Below, one piece after another: positions 23,401 through 32,478 of a DNA stretch of 64,000 nucleotides. Origin of the DNA: Chloranthus sessilifolius. Lineage: Eukaryota > Streptophyta > Magnoliopsida > Chloranthales > Chloranthaceae. The position numbers and the translations under genes were made by a program. How positions within the stretch are numbered: the first letter of the stretch is position 1; every line of letters starts with the position of its first letter. The notes beneath the pieces are model-generated. The model did not search any database. It was not told where the DNA came from and was given only the letters and a program-made list of their open reading frames with translations. Location: the NCBI GenBank assembly GCA_021018995.1, contig CM037591.1:3912001-3976000 (forward strand), given 5' to 3'.

Positions 23401-26400
23401 AGCATCAAAAGATGAGTGTGGTGTACGTAGTTGTCACCGTAGAGACTGCTCCCGAGTCAGTGAGCGAGTATCCCCAGGAGGTTGAGCCGATTTTAAAAGA
23501 GTTTACGGATGTCTTCCCTGAAGACTTACCAAACGAACTCCCTCCCTTGCAAGATATCCAACACGCAATAGACTTAGTTCCTAGACCTACCTTACCGAAC
23601 CTGCCTCATTATAGGTTGAATCCGGTTGAGCACGCCGAGTTGACTCGGCAAGTCAATGAGCTCCTTCAGAAGGGGTTCATCCAAGAGAGTCTGAGCCCAT
23701 GTGCCGTACCTGTCCTACTCACTCCTAAGAAAGATGGTACGTGACGCATGTGTGTGGATAGCCGTGCGATCAATAAGATTACTATTAAATATCAGTTTCC
23801 CATACCAAGGCTCGATGACATGCTTGATATGCTGGTTGGTGCCACAATCTTTTCAAAGATAGACCTTAAGAGTGGCTACCATCAAGTCCGCATCCGCCCC
23901 AGTGATGAGTGGAAAACTGCCTTTAAGACTAAAGATGGTCTTTATGAGTGGATGGTCATGCCATTTGGGCTTTCTAATGCCCCGAGTGCTTTCATGCGAC
24001 TCATTACCCAAGTGTTGAGGCCGTTTCTAGGCAAATTCTTTGTTGTTTATTTCGATGGCATCTTGATCTATAGTCACGACAAGGATCAACACTTGACCAA
24101 CCTTAGGCTGGTTTGTGAAACCCTCAAGGGCGAGAAGTTGTTTGCCAATCTCAAGAAGTGCACTTTCATGCAACCTTCTGTTGTCTTCTTGGGATTCATT
24201 ATCTCGGCCAATGGAATGGTCGCGGACCCCGAAAAGGTTAGAGCCATTGTAGAGTGGCCCGAACCTAAGAACATACACGATGTCCGCAGCTTCCATGGTT
24301 TGGCTACTTTTTATCGTCACTTCATCAGAAGTTTTAGCACCATAATGGCCCCAATTACAGATTGCATGAAGAAGGGGACTTTAAATGGGGCAAAACGGCG
24401 ACAAAAGCCTTCGCTGAGATCAAACAACGAATGAGTAGTGCACCCGTCATGCAATTGCCGAACTTTTCTAAAGTCTTTGAAGTCGCATGCGACGCATCGG
24501 GTGTAGGCATAGGAGGAGTGCTTAGCCAAGAGGGTCACCCTGTGGCCTATTTTAGCGAAAAACTTAACGAGGCGAAGCAAAAATACTCCACCTATGACAA
24601 AGAGTTCTATGCGGTTGTCCGATCTCTTTGGTATTGAAAACATTACCTTAGACCGCAGGAATTTGTGCTGTTTTCTGACCATGAAGCCTTACGCTTTCTT
24701 GCTTCACAGAAGAAGTTGAACCCAAGGCACGTGATGTGGGTTGAATACCTTAAAGGGTTAACATTCGTATTAAAACATAAGGCTGGTGCTGAAAATAAGG
24801 CCGTTGATGCACTTAGTATGCGAGTAGTGACTTTGCGCACAATGAGCACCGAGGTCGTTGGGTTTGAAAAGTTAAAGGATGAGTACCCCGAGTGCCCAAA
24901 TTTTGGGGTTGAGTACACTGCTATCCTTAGTAACCCGACCAACACAAACTCCGTGTACACCATCCAAAATGGGTACTTATTCAAAGGCAACCGCCTTTGC
25001 ATCCCTCGCACTTCATTGCGTGACTTTCTCATTTAGGAGTTACATACTGGAGGGATGGCCGGACATTTCGGGCGAAATAAAACTGTTGCGCTCGTAGAGG
25101 ATAGGTTCTTTTGGCCTAGCCTAATGAGAGATGTCGCTCAGGTTGTCAAACATTGTCGTACTTGCCAAGTGTCAAAATAGACCAAACAAAATACCAGATT
25201 GTACACTCCTTTGCCCGTGCCACACACACCGTGGCAAGGCCTCTCTATGGATTTCGTGCTTGGACTTCCTAAGACCCCTAGGAAGCATGACTCCATCTAT
25301 GTCGTAGTGGACCGATTTTCAAAAATGGCCCACTTCATTCCTTGTTCCAAGACCTCCAATGCATCTCATATTGCTAAACTATTTTTGGCGGAGGTAGTGC
25401 GTCTTCATGGGTTGCCCAAAACTATTGTGCCTGATAGGGATGTTAAATTTACGAGTTATTTTTGGAAGACCCTTTGGCACATGATGGGCACATTGCTCCA
25501 ATTCTCTACAGCTTACCACTCTCAAACGGATGGCCAAACCGAAAGCACCAATAGGAGCCTTGGGAATCTCCTTTTTAGTCTTGTCGGTGATCATGTTAGG
25601 ACCTGAGATACCATCTTACCCACAGCTGAGTTTGCATATAATAATTCTGTCAATAGGCCCATAGGCATGAGTCCTTTTGAGGTAGTACATGGTTATAGGC
25701 CTAGGACCCCATTAAATTGGATCCCCATGTCTGCATCCCATAGAGTGTCAGAGTCTGCCGATGCATTTGCACATATTCATAGCTTGCATGCCGAAATTAA
25801 ACAGAAAATTAATTCAAGCAACAATCAATATAAATTATCTGCAGATGCTCACAGGCGTTCTAAAGAATTTAACGTGGGTGATTATGTAATGGTCCGAGTT
25901 AGGCCTGAGCGGTTCCCATCCGGATCCGCAAAGAAGCTCCAATCTCGAGGCACTGGTCCTTTTAGAATTTTGACTAAGAGTGGTCATAATGCATACGTGC
26001 TTGAGCTTCCTCCAGGTACGAGGGTACGTTCCACGTTCAATGTGGAGGACTTGGTTCCTTACTTGGGTTTCACCCCACCTCCTGAAAACCCACTCTAACT
26101 ACCCCCCAGCCCCAACCCCAGCCCCAATCCACCCTTGCAACCTATACCTCTTCCTTCCCCAAGCAGACAGAGATCAGATGAGATAGAGGATATAATCAAC
26201 GATCATGCCGCCTCTACACATGATGGGGGATTCCAGAAGAACTTGGTCAAATGGGTCAGCAAACCGGAGTCCGAAAACACGTGGGTCCACGAGAATGAAG
26301 TTCGGCATTTGAACCCCGACTTGCTAGACATCTACCACGAGCGTGTTTCATCGGTGATAAAACATTTTTGGTCCAGAGGAATTGACGGGGACGCCACTTA

Positions 26401-29400
26401 CATAGACATTGGATTCGAACCGCACCGGTTCTATCGACGTCGGAAGAAGCATAGAGGAAGTCCGAGTACCATAGCCTCAGAGAAGGAACGGACACAAACC
26501 GTGAGGCGAGTAACGCTGCACACGAGGAGAACGACGCTGCAGAGAACCCTCGCGTGAGCAAGGATTTAAACTCGCTCAAGCGAGTCTCGCGCGAGCGATC
26601 ACTTAAACTCGCTCGAGCGAGCCTCGCTTGAGCGATGATAAATCTCGCTCACCGAGATAAAATCATGTTTTTCTTGCATTCATATTCTAAATATCTAACA
26701 ATAGTTTAAAATAATAGTCAATGATGAATTAATGATGCTAATGATATGATGCCTTTATTTCTTTCATGTTTATGTTTCTTGGTGAATACTTTGTTATAAT
26801 GCCAATTTTCATACATGCGGTTATTATGCAATTTATTTGACCATGTAGATAATGTAAACCTCGAAATTAATGAAAGATTTAATGTGTTAGTATTGAATGT
26901 GTAACTGATTAGCATCTTGAGAGGTGTGCATGCCTGCATAACATGAAAAGAGGGAAAATTTAAGATTTATGAAAAACTACGATATATGTCAATGTTTATG
27001 AATGACAAAAGAGATGAACAATGGAAAATGTGAATGAAAGAAAAGGTAAGCATGCATCACTTCTCAAAGAAATAAACCTATGCGGTCAATCATTGCATGT
27101 CGTAACCAACTCGGATCCAGTGAGTGGCTAGAGATCTCAGTCTTAAGGGAAAAATCTCATCATGCGTACGCACATTATGTCATAATGTGCATGCTTGAAC
27201 ATGCATTGCATTGAAACTTGAACATTACACATGAAAAGGTGATGAATGACAATCTATGATAGACTTGCAATACTTTCTCATTTTATGCCTTTGCTCATGA
27301 TATTATATGCATATTTTTGCTATGTTGCACATACATGCACCTTTTCCTACATATGTATGTGCATTGGTGGATGTATAGGATATTGAACAGGATTATAAGT
27401 CTGGTTCATATGAGATTATTTCTCACACTCTCTTTGGGTGGCCAGATGAGATGGGTGAGGCCGATGGTGGAGTTTGGGTGTACAATAACACCGCTGGTCA
27501 GGATCAGGCGGTAGACGATATGGATGATGGATTGGACCATAAGTTTTGAAGGAATTAGATATTTATGTTTGAGACATTCCAGATTTTTGTAAACTTTTCG
27601 TTGATTAGATTATGATCGATGGATTTTATTTATTTGATTAGTTTTAGACTTTTAGATGGTTGAACTTTAATTATCATGGACCTGATTATTAAATTTAGTT
27701 ACAATCATAAAACATTTAATTGTCGTTTTGGATTAAATTAAATTAATGTTATTTGATATTTGGAACGTATGGATTGGAGATCATTTAGTTTCTGCATTAT
27801 GCACTTCGATAAGCGTGCGATATGATATTGTGCTCATTATGATCTCCGTAGGTGACACCTAAGAGCATCTCCAATGGAGAGTAGTCAAAAGTAGCCGTTG
27901 GAGGATAACATGACAAATTTGACTCCTTGATTTCAGGCTTCAAATTTTGGAAGCTCCAATGGAGAACGTCAAAAATAGCCGTTTCATAATATTTTATTGA
28001 TTTTATTGATTGAAGGGTTGTAAATGAATTTAATATTATATCTTTAACATGTTTAACTCTAATAAAATACAATGTTTTAAATTTGAAGCCTCAAGTGCCC
28101 AGTAGCCAATATTGGCTACCAAACCATTGGTACCCTGTTCCATGTGGAATAGGCTACTCCATTGGAGAGAAATCAGGCTTTAAATACATCCGTTGGAGGG
28201 TGCTGAGCTGTTTTTGACTCCTCCATTGGAGATGCTCTAAGATCTTACAATCAAAGATTATGAGATTTCGGGTCATCACACCTTGAGCTTGTTGGCATGG
28301 TTTGATGGGAAGTAAGAGATATCGAGGTATGGATATAATTGGTTTGGCTACTCAATGAGAAGACAAGATGTGCAAAAAGGAATAAAGCAATGTGGCTAAG
28401 GCATGCATCGGTTGTGTAAATAGAGACAACCAGGATCATGTTCAAAATATCATCTGATACATATCAGCTTCGGCATGGACCGGGTCGATACATTGATATG
28501 TATCATCCTAGGGAATGTACCATCAAATTATTGGACGATTGGCCATGTTAGGAGATCGATCAGCCTCGTTTCGAGATCCATCGGGCACTTTTGGGATTGA
28601 TCGGCCTCAGGGGCGTAGCCAGGAATTTTTATTGGTGGGGGCTACAAATGATAAATATAATGTTAGTAGTTATTTTACCATCGATTTGGGGGTTTCTACA
28701 TCAAAGATTGGGGGGGTTATATACAAACAAAGGTTGTATAAGAACCATACTTAATATAAACTCTAGAGTTAAATGGGGACTTGAGTCGATTTGGGGGCTT
28801 CTACATCATAGATTTGGGGGCTTATATACAAACAAAGATTGTATAAGAACCATACTTAATATAAACTCTCGAGTTAAATGGGGGCTTGAGCATCACACCC
28901 TTCTATGTAGCTATGCCAGTGATCGGCCTCATATCAAGACCACCTGTTTGGAAACAGATCGGCATCTATGGTTTGAAGTTGGGAAGGATATGATGTGGGC
29001 ACAACTGTAAGGTCATAAGGGCCAACTGCAAGGCCATTATGGTTTAAGAACCATGCAGGCCAGCCATAGGGCCACATCCCCATGCCACGAAGCCCCGTGG
29101 AGGACATCCCAAAGCCACAAGGACCTTGTTGTGGGGTTCCTAAGGGGGGTGTGATCATGAAGGCCACACATAAGAGGACAAATGGTGTCAATGGTTGGAT
29201 AGAATGGGCTATGTGGGGGTATACAAGACCACAGTATGTCAAATTAATACGTCCGAGCCTCCGAGGTCTTTTTGCTATTTTTCAAGGGTTGAGAATTTTT
29301 CTCTATACATTCTAGGAAAGTTCAATGACTACGAGTGATGTTATGCCCATGGTTGTCAAGGTCACGTTATAGCCTCGTCATGGCGAATAGCGATAGAAAA

Positions 29401-31527
29401 CGTCATATATAACCAAATAGCCATGATGGCTAAATAACGATGTCATGACGGAATAGCATTATGGCATCGCTATACACACTATTTTATTTTTTAGATAATA
29501 ACGTATAATACTTATAAGTTATGACATTTTATAATATATAAGTTACAAAAGTTAACTTACAAGTCACAAAACCTCAACTTATAAGTTACAAAATCCTCGA
29601 TTCTCTCTCTCTCATCACAGTAGCTACCAACACCAGCATTGCCGAAACATCAGCATCGACGACACTACTGTATGTGTACTTAATATTTCATATTTTTTAA
29701 TATACTATATTTGTTGATATTTCGTATTGATTTATTTATACTTACCATATTGCAAATTTGTTGATGTTTCACATTTGATTTGTATTTATTGATATTTGTT
29801 TATTCCTAGAACATGAAATCTACAATATTAGAATCAAAGTATGATGCTTTAGAAGTTAAATTTTTTTCTTCCTATATTTTTTTTCTTATATAAAAAATAT
29901 ATTAAAAAAAAGAATATTATTAATTAATAAATTAAATAATTTTTAAAAATAATTACAATAATAAATAGTCTCGTCATGGCTTCGCTATGGCCACGCCATA
30001 GCTTCACTATAGCCACGCCATGGCATAGCGAGCCTCTTCGTCATGACCTCGCCACAAAGCCTTAACTACCTTAGTTATGCCATGTCAATTATAAGTATTC
30101 TTAGATTGGAATGTGTGAATGCTAGGCTTAGGTTCTCTAGAGGGAACTTCTAAATCTCTCTGTTACCCTTGGTGTGGTGCATGAACAGTAACACAAGGGC
30201 ATTGCACATGTGTACATAGGATGAGATTCAATGTTGGGGCTATAGACGCATCATTATTTGTACCTTGGCAAGTGACATATACCAAGTGGGTGTGGATGCT
30301 ACGTATTTAGTGAGCTAGTTGGAAGCAAGGCGCACGAGTTTCCCATGAGGAGCAACTTAGGTTGACCTTGACATGATGTGCCTAGGGTGTCACATTAGGC
30401 GAAGGATTGAAGAAGCCACTCTGTGACGATATATTAAAGTAAATGCATTGAGTAACAAGAAAGGATCGAATAAGGAATGATTATATAAAAGGGAGGTAAG
30501 GTTAGGTGTTTCCCTACTAAAAAATTATCAAGGAGTATCATTGGAAATGGTTTGTGTTCATAGAAAACTTGAAAACAGCTGCCAATACAAAGGATCAATG
30601 TGATACGAGCATAAAGAGAAGAAGGCGAAGACCGACATAAACATGAAGTGCATGGGAAATAGTGAAAGTACCATGAAAAAAGATTGTGAAGCTACAAGTT
30701 TAGCCCTACAAGAAAGGAGTCGAGATCAATGGTGATGATATTATGGGAATATAACCATTTGATTGTCAAGCAATATGTTATGCTTTTGATTTGAGCGTAG
30801 AACTTAGATCTAAAGGAGGAAATAGTGCGAACCAGTAAGCGCATTGCCAGTATTGTTGGTAGTTTAATGTATATTGTGAATTATAGTAAACTCAGAAGAG
30901 CTTATTTAGTCGAAACTCAAGAGATATAGTGGACAGATCTCCTTAAAAACCATTCAAATCCAAATGATAGGATGGTGCTTTGCACCATCAAAGTTGGTGA
31001 TGCTCCATTCTTCATACATATGCCCATCCATCTAGACCCTCAAGTCACAATGGTTTATTTCTTCGATAAGCTACAACCCAACAAACAGACAATCTTAACC
31101 TTCTAATCAATAACCTAGTTTCGCATCAAATAACATAGTGGCCAGCGATTCACCAAAATAATAAAATCCATCAATAGGACAGTTAGGATCTTCTGGTCAG
31201 CGACTTGGACTATGATGACCCACATGCAGTCACACCAATGGAATGATATTCTCAATATCCTCATATGCAACGTTGTGGTCACCGCCAAATTTTGAGGTGC
31301 GAAGCACCACATTATAACTTCGCAATAGATAAACAATGAATCAGCTGAAAAACAATCACAAAACACCCAATAATAAAAATAATAATAACAATAATAATAA
31401 TAATGTAATGATCCTTTTTGACAGAGCTATCTTTTCACATTGGCTGACTTTTAAAGCTAATTAATGTTGCATGCAATCAATAGGAGCTGGGGCCATGGGT
31501 TTATGCCTCATTACGAGATCATGTCCC

Positions 31528-31572
<45 letters not shown>

Positions 31573-31700
31573 TAAAATATATACCTTGGAGAGATCCACA
31601 TGATTCCGAACACCTCTGAATCCGGAAAAAATGGACGATCTTGGTTTGCATCATTGGAAACCCTATGCCCGCAAATACCCAACAAACAAATTAAAAAATA

Positions 31701-31737
<37 letters not shown>

Positions 31738-32173
31738 GACAAAGATAGCTTTTTCAATCAACAAATGTTAAATTAGAGAAATGATTTAAAAAAATTAAGA
31801 AAAAAAGGGGGAGGTAAAGGGGGGACCACCTACTTCTCAATCGTCTATGTCTAGAACAGCTAGGGCAAAACCACGATCCTGACGGAACCCTAACGACGAT
31901 AGGTCTCAGACAATACATATGAAACCCCTTATCGCACTTATCGCACAACAACATCTCCTCAGCGCCGTTACCGTTACCGCAACCCTCGCAGTTGACGTCG
32001 CCGTAATCCACATTACCGCAATGCGCCGCCGTTTGCATTACCTCCGTTAGGGATTTGTACTTCTTAGACGGCGAAGTTAACGGCGGGCACATGAACCGTG
32101 GGGCCTCCGTCCGTTTCCTGACGGAGCCGTTAAACAGGAAGGTCTTCTGCGCCGCTTCATCTGACGGAGACAT
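15312..32173 (-). CDS. ATXR5: ATXR5-like histone H3K27 monomethyltransferase
   Basis: CDS = complement(join(15312..15471,15805..16017,16109..16209,16323..16552,31585..31662,31834..32173)): 1122 nt, 373 aa plus stop, with every intron GT-AG and phases agreeing. Residues 62-106 form a C4HC3 PHD finger (C62, C65, C77, C80, H85, C88, C103, C106). Q119-F126 (QTKIVHFF) is a PIP box for PCNA. A basic [11 protein letters not shown] block lies at about 156-166. The SET domain fills the C-terminus, with RFINGINNH at 311-319 and YYDYNGYE at 357-364. The family adds one methyl group to H3.1 K27 during replication in the nucleus and represses transposons. Sequence such as KNRE.DDCDS and IVVRVP resembles Arabidopsis ATXR5 more than ATXR6. 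Intron 2 is 15,032 bp and full of transposons. No stop or frameshift was seen. Confidence 0.92.
15805..16017 (-). CDS. ATXR5: ATXR5 exon 5 (SET core)
   Basis: Acceptor CACTGTAG/GTGCAG context immediately before TTTCACTG, donor ACTCT|GTAAGT, 213 nt. It encodes [24 protein letters not shown] and the SET signature RFINGINNH. Confidence 0.92.
16109..16209 (-). CDS. ATXR5: ATXR5 exon 4
   Basis: Acceptor TTCTTTTTTAG, donor GAAGG|GTACCT, 101 nt. It encodes [13 protein letters not shown] and [14 protein letters not shown], the start of the catalytic module. Family proteins have a Pro-Leu or Pro-Tyr pair where this has Ser-Cys. Confidence 0.9.
16323..16552 (-). CDS. ATXR5: ATXR5 exon 3
   Basis: Acceptor TTCTATTTAG, donor ATGCAG|GTTCGC, 230 nt. 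It encodes the basic linker and the helical segment [13 protein letters not shown] through [16 protein letters not shown], all conserved in the family. Confidence 0.92.
16618..17023. mobile_element. palindromic foldback MITE in ATXR5 intron 2
   Basis: The arms are near-perfect inverted copies over more than 25 bp at the ends (GGCTGGTGTTACTACCACAC; right end reversed) and pair on inward (AAAGGAAAAATCC / GGATTTTTCCTTT; GACGATGAAGATCATTTTTC / GAAAAATGATCTCCATCGTC). Perfect flanking octamer AAATTAAA (16610-16617, 17024-17031). It ends 65 bp from exon 3. Relatives lie at 32479 and 33351. Confidence 0.88.
17024..18457. other. intronic AT-rich DNA with (TA)n
   Basis: A (TA)15 run lies at 17376-17406. 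Beyond it is unassigned AT-rich sequence; GCCACGTGG near 17475 is an isolated G-box-like word. Confidence 0.4.
18458..19343. mobile_element. hAT-like element with internal tandem duplication
   Basis: The left end CATGGTTGTCAAGG and right end CGCCTTAACTACATTTA are related inverted ends. Flanking octamers GTTATACG (18450-18457) and CTTATACG (19344-19351) agree at 7 of 8. The left 244 bp (18467-18710) is repeated in tandem from 18711 to about 18955, including TGGCGTCG and the ATAAGTTATA inverted words. It belongs to the same family as 29348-30073. Confidence 0.75.
19464..19911. repeat. 224-bp tandem duplication
   Basis: AATATTCAAAGAGCAGTCCT starts at 19464 and again at 19688. The copies run in parallel through CAGAATTTTGGGACAG-like and GGATATTAAACCTGAG words to about 19911. 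Confidence 0.9.
20053..20211. mobile_element. Mutator-like MITE, hairpin
   Basis: Inverted ends GAGTTAGTCTACAATG and CATTGTAGACTAACTC are perfect and lie between perfect 9-bp duplications TTGATTTAA (20044-20052, 20212-20220), the length typical of Mutator-like elements. The interior folds again (GTCCACCCATCAT / ATGATGGGTGGAC; GGACTTCC / GGAAGTCC). Confidence 0.92.
20457..21398 (+). repeat. chromovirus 5' LTR
   Basis: Begins TGACGGGGACGCCAC and ends TCCCGCGTCA. Overlapping CTCGCGCGAG/CTCGCTCAAG/CTCGAGCG motifs occur at 20600-20700. A TATA box candidate lies at 20783. Confidence 0.85.
20783..20794 (+). promoter_or_regulatory. TATA-box candidate of the chromovirus LTR
   Basis: TATATATATAGA, about 330 bp into the LTR, at a plausible U3/R position. 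Confidence 0.5.
21403..21414 (+). other. chromovirus primer binding site
   Basis: TGGTATCAGAGC, an exact plant tRNA-iMet primer site four bases after the LTR. Confidence 0.92.
21527..22960 (+). pseudogene. chromovirus gag, interrupted
   Basis: ATG at 21527 is followed by an early frameshift; the main frame from 21537 shows the coiled-coil-like start ([13 protein letters not shown]) and the Retrotrans_gag domain ([46 protein letters not shown]). Around 22203-22470 unrelated sequence replaces the GLRPELQREL-like segment, after which gag resumes ([19 protein letters not shown]). The zinc knuckle [14 protein letters not shown] (CX2CX4HX4C) is intact near 22709. Confidence 0.82.
22970..23270 (+). 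pseudogene. chromovirus aspartic protease
   Basis: The active-site motif [12 protein letters not shown] lies near 22993-23028 in frame with the gag zinc knuckle. A stop at 23144 and a frame change follow; the distal part ([12 protein letters not shown]) is read in another frame near 23230. Confidence 0.75.
23412..24840 (+). pseudogene. chromovirus reverse transcriptase and RNase H
   Basis: RT motifs in order are [59 protein letters not shown] and [11 protein letters not shown]. RNase H follows with [37 protein letters not shown] and [10 protein letters not shown]. The second catalytic Asp of the RT YxDD box is Gly. TGA stops at 23745 and 24635 stand where the family has Trp, and a frameshift lies near 24400. 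Not functional. Confidence 0.88.
25030..25620 (+). pseudogene. chromovirus integrase
   Basis: The H2C2 zinc-binding part ([12 protein letters not shown], later CRTCQVSK) lies at about 25037-25180 and the core at 25199-25606 ([46 protein letters not shown]). In-frame stops are at 25033, near 25180 and at 25604. Confidence 0.85.
26178..26345 (+). pseudogene. chromovirus integrase C-terminal chromodomain
   Basis: After the GPF-like region ([14 protein letters not shown], 25950-25985) comes a chromodomain: [10 protein letters not shown], then [14 protein letters not shown]. Chromodomains of this class target integration to modified histones. One expected aromatic of the first strand is not clear. 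Confidence 0.8.
26383..26670 (+). repeat. chromovirus 3' LTR, truncated
   Basis: TGACGGGGACGCCAC starts a copy of the 5' LTR, preceded by a short purine tract (CCAGAGGAAT). Similarity is lost at about 26660, after GAGATAAAAT, so roughly 650 bp of the LTR are missing. Confidence 0.85.
26671..28280 (+). repeat. possible LTR remnant ending TTTCGGGTCATCACA
   Basis: No gene is seen. The right end ATTTCGGGTCATCACA resembles the termini of the solo LTRs at 34349 and 59947 (CGGG.TGTCACA). The stretch could be the 3' part of a related LTR joined to the truncated chromovirus and interrupted by the MITE at 27863. The left boundary is unknown. Confidence 0.35.
27863..28237. mobile_element. PIF/Harbinger-like MITE
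   Basis: Inverted ends GAGCATCTCCAATGGAG and CTCCATTGGAGATGCTC are perfect and flanked by TAA on each side (27860-27862, 28238-28240), the TWA duplication of PIF/Harbinger elements. The CCGTTGGAGG word recurs inside. Confidence 0.88.
28610..28919. mobile_element. Mutator-like MITE with internal tandem repeat
   Basis: The ends GGGGCGTAGCC and GCTATGCCAG are related inverted sequences, and TGATCGGCCTCA flanks both sides (28598-28609, 28920-28931). Inside, a unit of about 120 bp (GATTTGGGGG...GAGTTAAATGGG) occurs twice in tandem. Confidence 0.75.
29348..30073. mobile_element. hAT-like element, same family as 18458
   Basis: Ends CATGGTTGTCAAGG and CCTTAACTACCTTA (10 of 14 inverted matches) lie between perfect octamers GTTATGCC (29340-29347, 30074-30081). 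Words such as GTCATGACC, CTTCGCTATGG and TATAAGTTA are shared with the 18458 copy. Confidence 0.82.
30074..30970. other. intronic, no feature recognised
   Basis: No terminal repeat or coding signature was found. Confidence 0.4.
30971..31316. mobile_element. candidate MITE
   Basis: The left end GGATGGTGCTTTGCACC and the right end GGTGCGAAGCACCAC are approximate inverted copies, with a second pairing inward (GTTGGTGATG / GTGGTCACCGCC). A duplication could not be fixed. Confidence 0.45.
31529..31571. repeat. (TAA)n microsatellite
   Basis: About 14 uninterrupted units, 14 bp past the donor of ATXR5 exon 2 inside intron 2. Confidence 0.95.
31585..31662 (-). CDS. ATXR5: ATXR5 exon 2 (PIP-box exon)
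   Basis: 78 nt between acceptor GGGCATAG and donor CAAG|GTATAT, phase 1 at both ends. It encodes [16 protein letters not shown], the PCNA-interacting motif, plus CSESCGSLQ. The exon is too short to stand out as an open frame and was found by its family motif. Confidence 0.88.
31706..31734. repeat. (TA)n in ATXR5 intron 1
   Basis: About 14 TA units within the 171-bp intron 1. Confidence 0.95.
31834..32173 (-). CDS. ATXR5: ATXR5 exon 1 (start codon, PHD finger)
   Basis: ATG at 32173 opens 113 codons plus one base and ends at AGAA|GTAGGT. It holds the SLTEVM segment shared with ATXR5 relatives and the whole PHD finger. The alternative donor four bases on (GTGGTC) would break the frame into exon 2. 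Confidence 0.92.
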
Positions 32174-32328
32174 GGAGGTTAACGGCGGGATCGCAAAATG
32201 GTGATTTCGGCGATGGTCGAGGGCGGATTTGTTTTTCAGGTTTTGGTTTTTCTTATTTTATCTTTTAGCTGGAGCTCAAACATTTGGTTTTTTAAGCTTT
32301 TGTTTGGGAGAGATGATTGGGCGTCGTC

Positions 32329-32336
32329 GCGGGAAA
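32329..32336 (-). promoter_or_regulatory. E2F-type site upstream of ATXR5
   Basis: GCGGGAAA, equal to TTTCCCGC on the gene strand and fitting the E2F consensus TTTSSCGC, starts 156 bp upstream of the ATG. Replication-linked plant genes often carry it, and ATXR5/6 proteins act with PCNA in S phase, so an S-phase promoter role is a fair inference. Confidence 0.6.
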
Positions 32337-32339
32337 TGA

Positions 32340-32478
32340 AAGAAGAGAAGGGGTCCGTTAGCTGACGTGGAAGGAGATGATTGGGTTGTTAGGTACACGT
32401 GGTTGCTTGCGTGGACGGGGGGGGGGGGCACTTGGATGTGCTCATAGTTTATTGTTTATGGATTTTTGAGATAACGAG
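32340..32478. other. ATXR5 upstream region with a 12-G run
   Basis: Twelve consecutive G lie at 32417-32428. No TATA box stands out. Confidence 0.5.

Larger units (their letters stand above)
20457..26670 (+). mobile_element. Ty3 chromovirus, degenerate, 3' LTR truncated
   Basis: Order: 5' LTR 20457-21398, primer site 21403, gag, zinc knuckle, protease, RT, RNase H, integrase, chromodomain, then the first 290 bp or so of the 3' LTR from 26383. Pol is broken by repeated stops and at least one frameshift. The chromodomain and the RT-RNase H-integrase order identify a chromovirus. It sits antisense in ATXR5 intron 2. Confidence 0.9.
16553..31584 (-). other. ATXR5: ATXR5 intron 2, 15 kb, transposon-filled
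   Basis: The intron begins GTATAT at 31584 and ends TTCTATTTAG at 16553. It separates the PIP-box exon from the rest of the gene. It carries the chromovirus 20457-26670, an LTR remnant, MITEs at 16618, 18458, 20053, 27863, 28610, 29348 and probably 30971, and tandem repeats. The largest insert lies antisense to the gene. Confidence 0.88.

Noticed and set aside
31461-31757. 98-codon minus-strand open frame rich in Ile-Tyr and Ile
   Set aside because: It reads through TA and TAA microsatellites; the real coding content is the 78-nt exon in another frame.
31834-32173. exon 1 as a complete 139-aa PHD protein
   Set aside because: The residues after the donor ([13 protein letters not shown]) are intron translation; the family continues from an AGAA donor into the PIP-box exon.
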